19,746 nucleotides of DNA from Saprospiraceae bacterium (GTDB taxonomy: Bacteria; Bacteroidota; Bacteroidia; Chitinophagales; Saprospiraceae), in NCBI GenBank assembly GCA_014379065.1, contig JACMMM010000654.1, positions 1-19,746 on the forward strand. Reading direction: 5' to 3'. The position numbers and the translations under genes were made by a program. Of the stretch, positions 14,361 to 19,746 are shown piece by piece. The notes under the pieces were generated by a model that did not search any database, was not told the DNA's origin, and was given only the letters and a program-made list of their open reading frames with translations. Each line of letters opens with the position of its first letter. Within the stretch, counting starts at the first letter, position 1.

Positions 14361-16253
14361 TTATTGTCGGGAAAGGCAGTTGTGCAGCGCTCGCCGGGTG
14401 TCAGCATCGTCAGGTTTGAGTTCTAGTGCTTTTTTGAAATTTTCAGAAGCCAGACGATATTGACCCACACTCATTTGCATTTTCCCATTTTCTGAATAGC
14501 GATCAAATGCCAATTCAAGGTCTTTCTCCGTGCGTTCAATGAGATTGAGGATATGGATATCGGAGCTAACCTGACGCGCAGAATCGTATTTTAATAAGGC
14601 TGGCAAATAGGCTTTCCGGGCTGTACAGGTATCTCCATCGGCCATAAAGCGGCGCAAAGTCTCCCAGTCAGACCTCATCCGGGCAGCACTTATTTTTTCT
14701 TCGTCATTCATTTCTTGGGAAAACTGTTCTATTTCACGAAGTTGTTGCAGGGCTTCAGTGTATTTTCCTTGGACTTTCCAGTTGTTTGCGTTGTTGAACT
14801 GAGCCATTACGGCATTCCGAATCATGCCGGATCTGGAGCGGGTGGCTTCCCGAAACTGCAAAAAGGCAATGAGCAAGGCCCCCAGCGATATCGCGGCTAC
14901 AGTCAGCGAACCCACCGTGATAAGCATAAAACGGCGACGCTTTTGTTCTGCCAGCGATCTGGCTTCAAGCGATTCCCGCTCTTTACGGGCGTTGAGAATG
15001 GGCTCAACTAAGGCATCGTGGCTGAGCTCATAACTGGGCCCGCGTGCCGTAGTTTCAGCTCGTAAGAGATAGGTGTCTTTTAACGCTTCAAGTAATGCAG
15101 GTGTGGCGCCCCGGTCACGGTACCGGCTTACCAACATGCCAGCATCGGCAGTTATTCGACGCTTGTCTTCTACAGTTACCAATTCATTTTCTACAATCAG
15201 GCCCGCTACTTGTTGCTGACTTGGTGGGAGTTTGTAGATACAAGCGCGATAATAATTGCGATTGACACTTTGAAGGTATTGAAGGCGCTCTTCAATAGTC
15301 TTTCCAAAATCGTTCAGTTCGATTCTTGCCTTATTCCCTCCATGCACAAACTTTTCTTCGATGTGCCTGCAAATCAATTGCAGTTGAAAACTTTCGACTT
15401 TCTCCATTCCATTTTTACTCAGGAAATTAAGCAGCAAATGCAGTGTTTCCTCGCTGTAATTAAATGTCGGGCTAATAGCTGCATGCTCCACATTGTCGAA
15501 TTTGTATTGCGCGGGTTCTGTGATGGCCTCTTTCGCTTGTTCGATGCTCAAGGCATCCAGTTCATAGCAGTGGCGGAGGATTTGTGGCAAAAAATCCTTC
15601 AGGTGGTTCAGCAGGTGCATAAAATCCGAGCGGATAGAGAACAACACCTTCACTTCAAGGTCATCGAAAAACAGGTCGGTTTCTACTTCATCAAGCATTT
15701 GCTCCGCTGTCAGATTGTCGAAAGCGTTGCGAAAATTTTGTGGAATTTGTACATAAAGCAGATCGGCCAACTGAGCGCGAAATTGTAGGACGGCCCTGTC
15801 GGAATAAGAAAAAACTTCTTCAAACTGGTCGAACACCAGCACGAATCTGTTATTGCCCGTTGCAGCCTGCGCTTTTTTTAAATGATACCACAATGAACCT
15901 TCATTTGGGATCAATAGGTCGAGGTAAGAACGCTTTGTCTGTCTGGTGTTCTGCAACTTCGCCCATGTCTCGATTCGTTCCGTAGTATGGGCAATCGGCA
16001 TCAAACCTTCGCTGTCCGCAGAAAAATAACCAAAACGCACTTGAATGACAACAAAGTCAGTTTCTCTACTGATCCTTGGAAGCACAGCAGCCTGTAGCAG
16101 AGAACTTTTTCCGTACCCGGATTTGCCGTATAAGACTGCAATTTTTTCGAGCCGCGCCAGTTTATAAAGCCGTTCCTCGTCGTTTTTCCTGCCGAAAAAC
16201 AATAACCCTTCCTCATGAGTAAAGGAGCGAATGCCTGGGTAACGGTATTTCAT
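14361..16253 (-). CDS. Membrane-anchored nSTAND ATPase with TPR tail
   Basis: A 630-residue protein that opens with YPGIRSF...FFGRKNDE, the entry signature of nSTAND1-type NTPases. The Walker A is GKSGYGKSS (43-51), the Walker B is RFVLVFDQFEE (136-146), and a sensor-like LFSIRSDFMHLL lies near 210-220. A winged-helix/arm region runs to ~420 (RDRGATPALLEALKDTYLL and YELSHDALVEPI, typical of this family). A basic RRR motif and one transmembrane helix (~442-464) follow, then three TPR-like helical pairs (~480-630, clearest at QYRLASENFKKALELKPDD). The positive-inside rule puts the ATPase in the cytoplasm and the TPRs outside the inner membrane. There is no fused WD40 sensor and no N-terminal effector or adaptor domain. 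It starts in an ATGA overlap with the SIR2-like gene, so the two are translationally coupled. Confidence 0.9.
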   Translation of the reverse strand: MKYRYPGIRSFTHEEGLLFFGRKNDEERLYKLARLEKIAVLYGKSGYGKSSLLQAAVLPRISRETDFVVIQVRFGYFSADSEGLMPIAHTTERIETWAKLQNTRQTKRSYLDLLIPNEGSLWYHLKKAQAATGNNRFVLVFDQFEEVFSYSDRAVLQFRAQLADLLYVQIPQNFRNAFDNLTAEQMLDEVETDLFFDDLEVKVLFSIRSDFMHLLNHLKDFLPQILRHCYELDALSIEQAKEAITEPAQYKFDNVEHAAISPTFNYSEETLHLLLNFLSKNGMEKVESFQLQLICRHIEEKFVHGGNKARIELNDFGKTIEERLQYLQSVNRNYYRACIYKLPPSQQQVAGLIVENELVTVEDKRRITADAGMLVSRYRDRGATPALLEALKDTYLLRAETTARGPSYELSHDALVEPILNARKERESLEARSLAEQKRRRFMLITVGSLTVAAISLGALLIAFLQFREATRSRSGMIRNAVMAQFNNANNWKVQGKYTEALQQLREIEQFSQEMNDEEKISAARMRSDWETLRRFMADGDTCTARKAYLPALLKYDSARQVSSDIHILNLIERTEKDLELAFDRYSENGKMQMSVGQYRLASENFKKALELKPDDADTRRALHNCLSRQ

Positions 16254-17455
16254 ACGGCCGCTTTTGTTTCAATTTTTTTGACTTCCTGAATGAGCATATT
16301 CAATGCATTCAGTACTTTGCTTTTCTCAACAGACAGGTCTGAGCTATACAATAGGCCTTTGCTCTGTTGTTGTATCAAATCTTCATATTTTGCTGCATTT
16401 GTTAGTACAATATTGAGCGCGTCAGGATGTTGATGCTTATTGAAAAAATCGCGAAGCCGTTCAAATACCTTCCGTATTTTATTACGCATTAACCATTCCT
16501 GCAACGTCATAAACAAGGGTTGAGTGGAGTTTGGCAGACCAGCGTTGGGGTGAGTGATGGCACTAGGCTGACGCATTTTGCCCTCTGCTAGGCAATCTTC
16601 GAACAGGCGTTCCAGAATTTCTTGTGGCGTACATTCGATCAGGTCAAGCGTGAAATAGTCTTGAAGGTAAAAAATTCCCTTGTCATCTCCGCTCGGGTTA
16701 TTGGCGGCGGCTTCCAATTCCTCCATCCCTTCGCCAAGGGCAAAACGCTGATTGCCAGCTTGAGCATTTAACAGTCGCAAGAACATCTGAAGGTACCACT
16801 TATTGAATTTGAAGCCAAGAAAAAGGTAGTCTTTGGCTTCGCTACCATCCTGAATTTCCAACATATGCCGGAGCGAGAAGGGGAGGTTGTTCCGTCCAAA
16901 GACGTTGAACAGAAAATCGAACAAATCGCTGTAGGTGAGTATCAGCGATTCCTCGTAGCCGATATGCCCGGTGAGGTTATAGATGAGCGGGTAATCTGGT
17001 TTTGCGTCAAAAGCCTCTTCTTCGTCCTGCTCAAACTGGATATTGTTGGGATCCCGGTTGAGTTTTTTGTTGTAAAATCGAAATTCATGTCGCAAGTTGA
17101 GTTTTTCAAAAGCATTAGCCAAAAGTATATCGGGTGAAAAATTGACGATGAGCGGAAACGGCATCTGGGCGATTTTTTCATGCAAGTCACTAATTGCCAC
17201 ACCATTCAAAAACTCCCGAATTTGACGGTAAACTGCATTTTTTGAAGCTGCAAGATTTTTCCCTTTAAAATAAAACAACTCGTCTTTGGAATCGTAAAAC
17301 GAAATATAAGGGTTGGTGGCAATATTCAGATGGGTAGCCAAAGCCTCGCTTAGTTTTTTGTTTTCAAACCTGAATAACTCAGGACCAATCACTAAAACAC
17401 AACGCCCATCAAGCAAACAGCTCAATAACGTTTGGTAATGAATATGGTCTATCAT
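16250..17455 (-). CDS. SIR2-like protein with C-terminal effector-associated domain
   Basis: A 401-residue protein. Residues ~8-240 follow the divergent SIR2-like family common in Bacteroidota: CVLVIGPELF (19-28) at the nucleotide loop, PLIVNFSPDILLANAF near 102-117, YNLTGHIGYEESLILTYSDL near 157-176, and YLFLGFKFNKWYLQMFLRLL near 209-228. The Gly-Ala-Gly loop of classic sirtuins is replaced by GPE, and the usual LHG histidine position reads LTG. NADase or deacylase activity therefore cannot be assumed. Residues ~311-401 look like an EAD11-type effector-associated domain (RNKIRKVFERL...NIVLTNAAKYEDL...GLLYSSD...LNML), an adaptor fold that pairs effectors with conflict-system partners. It is cytoplasmic and the first gene of a two-gene operon with the nSTAND ATPase. 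A -7 box lies 17 bp upstream. Confidence 0.82.
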   Translation of the reverse strand: MIDHIHYQTLLSCLLDGRCVLVIGPELFRFENKKLSEALATHLNIATNPYISFYDSKDELFYFKGKNLAASKNAVYRQIREFLNGVAISDLHEKIAQMPFPLIVNFSPDILLANAFEKLNLRHEFRFYNKKLNRDPNNIQFEQDEEEAFDAKPDYPLIYNLTGHIGYEESLILTYSDLFDFLFNVFGRNNLPFSLRHMLEIQDGSEAKDYLFLGFKFNKWYLQMFLRLLNAQAGNQRFALGEGMEELEAAANNPSGDDKGIFYLQDYFTLDLIECTPQEILERLFEDCLAEGKMRQPSAITHPNAGLPNSTQPLFMTLQEWLMRNKIRKVFERLRDFFNKHQHPDALNIVLTNAAKYEDLIQQQSKGLLYSSDLSVEKSKVLNALNMLIQEVKKIETKAAV

Positions 17456-17471
17456 ATTTTGTTAATTTGAG

Positions 17472-17479
17472 CAAATGTA
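17472..17479 (-). promoter_or_regulatory. -7 element of the SIR2/STAND operon
   Basis: On the minus strand TACATTTG matches TAnnTTTG exactly and is followed by C, 16 bp before the SIR2 ATG. It predicts a leader of only about 10 nt. The -33 region has only a partial match (GTTTC around 17498-17502). Confidence 0.5.
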
Positions 17480-17536
17480 ATAGACTCATCAATATTTGAA
17501 ACTGCATATTGTTCCAACCCAATTCGAACGACGTAT

Positions 17537-17558
17537 CGTTTCTTTGCCTTTAGAAACG
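17537..17558 (+). other. Inverted repeat in the leader of the UpxY-like gene
   Basis: CGTTTCT (17537-17543) and AGAAACG (17552-17558) are perfect arms around an 8-nt loop. A flanking CGAC/GTCG pair could lengthen the stem with a bulge. It lies 14 bp before the ATG at 17573, in the 117-bp divergent region shared with the SIR2/STAND operon. It could be an RNA hairpin recognised by the NusG-like product or a protein operator. Confidence 0.4.
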
Positions 17559-17572
17559 TCGGCTCCAAGTTT

Positions 17573-18103
17573 ATGCACCCAATCATCAACCACCTGCACG
17601 ATACTGAACCCCGTTGGTTCGCAGTACACACCCGCTCCAAGAGCGAGAAATTCGTGCAGCGTATGCTGACGAAAAAAGGGGTAAATGCCTATCTGCCCTT
17701 GCAAAAACTGATGCGCCGATATACCCGCAGCACCCGCATGGTGGAAAAACCGTTGATCAATTGCTACGTTTTTGTCCATATCACGAAGGAGCATTATTTG
17801 CCCGTCCTTGAAACGGAAAACGTAGCGGGGTTTGTAAAATTGAACAAAGACCTGCGCTCCATTCCCGAAGCAGAAATGGAGATTCTGCGGCGTATTACGT
17901 TGGAAAATGGCCTGGAGGTAACCGTTATACCGGGCAGTTTTTGGGAAGGGGACCCTGTGGAGATCACCGCTGGCAACCTGATAGGGATGAAAGGTCATAT
18001 TGTAAAAACAGAAGGGACCAGAAAATTCCAGATCGAACTGCTAACGCTTGGGTACAGTTTATTGATTAGCATAGATGGAGCATATTTGGGAAAATTGCGA
18101 TAG
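17573..18103 (+). CDS. UpxY-family NusG-like transcription antiterminator
   Basis: A 176-residue protein. The NGN domain begins with RWFAVHTRSKSEKFVQ at ~14 and contains NAYLPLQ, then a KPLINCYVFVH strand and the VAGFVKLN loop, to ~110. A KOW-like domain (~122-172) contains EGDPVEITAGNLIGMKGHI. Length and sequence match the specialised NusG paralogues (UpxY type) that stop Rho or polymerase pausing at single long operons in Bacteroidota, usually capsule or exopolysaccharide clusters. No polysaccharide cluster follows here. The next plus-strand gene is a DinB-like protein, and the long operons in view are the divergent SIR2/STAND pair and the surface-protein cluster. The target operon is therefore unclear. 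The ATG at 17573 gives a normal start just before the NGN domain. Confidence 0.88.
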   Translation: MHPIINHLHDTEPRWFAVHTRSKSEKFVQRMLTKKGVNAYLPLQKLMRRYTRSTRMVEKPLINCYVFVHITKEHYLPVLETENVAGFVKLNKDLRSIPEAEMEILRRITLENGLEVTVIPGSFWEGDPVEITAGNLIGMKGHIVKTEGTRKFQIELLTLGYSLLISIDGAYLGKLR

Positions 18104-18119
18104 GGAGGCATTACCTTTG
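18086..18119 (+). promoter_or_regulatory. Promoter of the DinB-like gene
   Basis: TTG (18086-18088), 23 bp, then TACCTTTG (18112-18119) fits the Bacteroidota consensus TTG-N17-23-TAnnTTTG at its upper spacing limit. Transcription would begin near 18125. That leaves almost no leader for the ATG at 18130 and about 25 nt for the ATG at 18151, which favours the second start. Confidence 0.5.
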
Positions 18120-18150
18120 CCCGCTGCTTATGTTTCACATCAAGAACACG

Positions 18151-18714
18151 ATGACGCAATCCGAATTACTCGACCGACTTGAATCTGACCTGAACGAGCT
18201 TTTGAAACAAGTGCGAACACGTGTCGCTGACCAACCCCGCGAAGTATTGCTTCGACATCCTTCTCTTGGCCGATGGAATACACAAGAGTGTTTCGCACAC
18301 CTCAACGCCCAATTCGACTACTTTCTCCCCCGCATCGAACTAGCGCTCCACAAGGCAAAGGCCCGCAGATGGTTGCCGGCCCCCGCCCATGAGCGGCAAT
18401 CCAATTGGTTGGGCCGTCGCGCCATCCATGCCGTAGACCCGGCCAATTTGCCTCAAAAACCACGACGCAGCCCAAAGGCCATTGACCCCTTAAAGTTGTT
18501 GAAAGTGCGGGAAAATGAGGTGAAAGTGTTCCTGATCAATATCGAGCTCATGCTGCGCCTCTTGCGGCAGGCGCGTGAGGTGGACATCAATATGCCCACC
18601 ATAAAGCCCATGCGCTGGAACGTATCTTCTTTTCTCTTGGGCGATTTGCTCGAGTATTTAGTGCTCCACTCCAAACGCCATACACTGCAAGCTCAGGCTA
18701 CTATTGGCGTCTGA
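18151..18714 (+). CDS. DinB-like four-helix-bundle protein
   Basis: A 187-residue protein from the ATG at 18151. An in-frame ATG at 18130 would add seven residues but sits almost on the predicted transcription start. The order of features fits the DinB/YfiT superfamily: an N-terminal helix (SELLDRLESDLNELLKQV), RWNTQECFAHLNAQFDYFLPRI with the first conserved His, a long basic middle region, and a last helix with LVLHSKRHTLQAQ that supplies the H-x3-H pair. Members are often metal-binding proteins acting on or with low-molecular-weight thiols, and the reaction here is unknown. Its 3' end overlaps the convergent membrane-protein gene by 22 bp. Confidence 0.8.
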   Translation: MTQSELLDRLESDLNELLKQVRTRVADQPREVLLRHPSLGRWNTQECFAHLNAQFDYFLPRIELALHKAKARRWLPAPAHERQSNWLGRRAIHAVDPANLPQKPRRSPKAIDPLKLLKVRENEVKVFLINIELMLRLLRQAREVDINMPTIKPMRWNVSSFLLGDLLEYLVLHSKRHTLQAQATIGV

Positions 18715-19746
18715 TAGGGTGCTGGCGCATCGTCCTCTCTGTAAAACGAAAGCAACATCACGACACTAAAAAAACAGGGAGTAAGCATCAGGTAGATGTA
18801 GGGCATCTGAATAAACCCATAGAAAAAGGCAAAGTAAAATTTCAGGCTTCCCAATAGAAAAAGCGGAAGGTGTTGCATTTGGGCGCGTTTTTTCCACCAA
18901 ATCGCGGCGCAAAGCCCAACGGCTGTTACCGATGCCACCAATTGCCACCGTTGAAGCGCAGCCAGGCGATCTGCCATTTCTCCTCCCCATTTGTCCCGGA
19001 ATATTCCTGCTACGCCCATGCCATCGTACAGGGGCCCACCATTGCCTTGTTGCGACCATCCACTCAAGGCAGCCGCAGAATAGTATTTCAAGCCATTGAA
19101 GTAAATCATGGGGTCTTTGAGCAAGAACGGAAGGACAAAAATCAGCATCACGAACCCAAAAACCCAGGCTACAGTGCTGATCGCCAGCTTGCGGTTTTCA
19201 ACCCAAACGATGGCGAAACAAAGGGGCAGCCAAAGCAAAAAAGAATAGCGCGACAACAAGCAAAGGGCAACAAAAAACGCCAATAATGCTCCTTTTTTGA
19301 GCGGAGATCCGGCCAAGTAAATTCGGATTTTATCCAATTGGAGCGCAAACAGCATATAAAACCCGGCGATCATGATCTCGAAGGTGTTGCCAAAAGTGGC
19401 ATCTGTACCTTCTTCAATCATGATGAAATGGAAAAATGGCAATGCGGTGATAAGCCATTTGGCCTCTGAACTAAGCCCCCAAGCGTGAGCGCGCCGAATC
19501 ATCGCAATCGTCGCTATGGCCCAAATGGCAAAAGCCATCCATCGTTCGTCAAAATGGAATACCGCTGCCGGGAAAAAGGGCAGCCACATCAGGGGCAAAT
19601 AGGTAGGCGACAGGTCATAACCAAAACTCGTAATAATGGCGTAGGGATACTGTCCTTCCATAAGCCGCTGGTTCATCACCTGAATGGTTGGCAAGATGTC
19701 CGAAAGGCGTATATCTATCGGGATGACGCGTATTTCGCGGTTAAAA
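18693..19746 (-). CDS. Polytopic membrane protein, GT-C/GT87-like glycosyltransferase (partial)
   Basis: The frame stays open to the right edge, so the N-terminus is missing (~350 residues are visible, starting FNREIRVIPIDIR). At least eight hydrophobic segments can be picked out, with a conserved-looking LMEGQYPY...YDLSPTYLPLMWLPF near the visible start. That motif resembles the lumenal loop and PP-x-YLP region of GT87 and other GT-C polyprenyl-sugar mannosyltransferases. The membrane topology is clear and the enzyme assignment is moderate, since the catalytic first loop is probably beyond the window. It is convergent with the DinB-like gene, sharing 22 bp of coding sequence. Confidence 0.65.
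   Translation of the reverse strand, partial: FNREIRVIPIDIRLSDILPTIQVMNQRLMEGQYPYAIITSFGYDLSPTYLPLMWLPFFPAAVFHFDERWMAFAIWAIATIAMIRRAHAWGLSSEAKWLITALPFFHFIMIEEGTDATFGNTFEIMIAGFYMLFALQLDKIRIYLAGSPLKKGALLAFFVALCLLSRYSFLLWLPLCFAIVWVENRKLAISTVAWVFGFVMLIFVLPFLLKDPMIYFNGLKYYSAAALSGWSQQGNGGPLYDGMGVAGIFRDKWGGEMADRLAALQRWQLVASVTAVGLCAAIWWKKRAQMQHLPLFLLGSLKFYFAFFYGFIQMPYIYLMLTPCFFSVVMLLSFYREDDAPAPYQTPIVA

Noticed and set aside
14198..14407. Possible 69-residue small protein in the gap after the STAND gene
   Set aside because: About 45 bases overlap the STAND C-terminus in another frame, the rest is AT-rich non-coding in character, and the composition (many Cys/Phe/His) does not resemble a folded or secreted peptide family I know.
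15210..15788. Plus-strand open frame of 192 codons inside the STAND gene
   Set aside because: It lies wholly opposite well-conserved nSTAND motifs and shows no recognisable domain; long shadow frames are common opposite Bacteroidota genes.
17489..17998. Minus-strand open frame of 169 codons under the UpxY-like gene
   Set aside because: It is antisense to an unambiguous NGN/KOW protein and has no domain signature.

Overview
The window most likely comes from a Bacteroidota genome, probably in or near the Saprospiria. The evidence is a giant surface protein ending in a type IX secretion (T9SS) sorting domain and carrying a SprB-like repeat and a BACON-like domain, a UpxY/NusG-like antiterminator, a SIR2-like protein with an effector-associated domain next to an nSTAND ATPase, and several exact matches to the Bacteroidota promoter -7 element TAnnTTTG. 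The genus cannot be fixed from the sequence alone.

Layout. (1) Positions 1-~200 do not look like the rest. A scrap of a DHA2/EmrB-type transporter (+) runs into a scrap of a Minf_1886-type protein (-), which runs into the C-terminal end of a P-type cation ATPase that stops at 357. The first two pieces are GC-rich and of foreign type, so this is probably a chimeric contig end. (2) Positions 385-3056 are a stress/redox-type regulatory module: a response regulator fused to a Crp/Fnr DNA-binding region (-), divergent from a two-gene operon of a CBS-pair protein and a tandem universal stress protein. The space between them holds an FNR-like palindrome and a 25-bp tandem repeat that multiplies both the regulator's promoter element and its start codon. 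(3) Positions 3082-14116 are four closely packed minus-strand genes. In transcription order they are a 2218-residue T9SS-exported multidomain protein, a Kelch-repeat probable lipoprotein, an unrecognised 289-residue envelope protein with two membrane segments, and a secreted TPR/coiled-coil/WD40 protein. (4) Positions 14361-17455 are two translationally coupled minus-strand genes: a SIR2-like protein with a C-terminal effector-associated domain, and a membrane-anchored nSTAND ATPase with a TPR tail. (5) Positions 17573-19746 hold a UpxY-like antiterminator and a DinB-like protein on the plus strand, convergent with a polytopic GT-C/GT87-like membrane protein that runs off the right edge.

How they may work together. 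SIR2 and STAND partners are characteristic of bacterial conflict (defence or self-killing) systems. Here the STAND protein lacks a fused WD40 sensor. Instead it has a transmembrane segment followed by TPRs predicted outside the cytoplasm, and the co-directional downstream cluster encodes an exported TPR/WD40 protein, a Kelch probable lipoprotein, a small membrane protein and a giant surface protein. A trans-envelope sensing system, with the surface and periplasmic recognition parts split from a cytoplasmic SIR2/STAND output, is the most interesting hypothesis in the window. It rests on gene order, architecture and strand only. The two groups are separated by a 244-bp gap with a possible promoter of its own, so their functional link is unproven.
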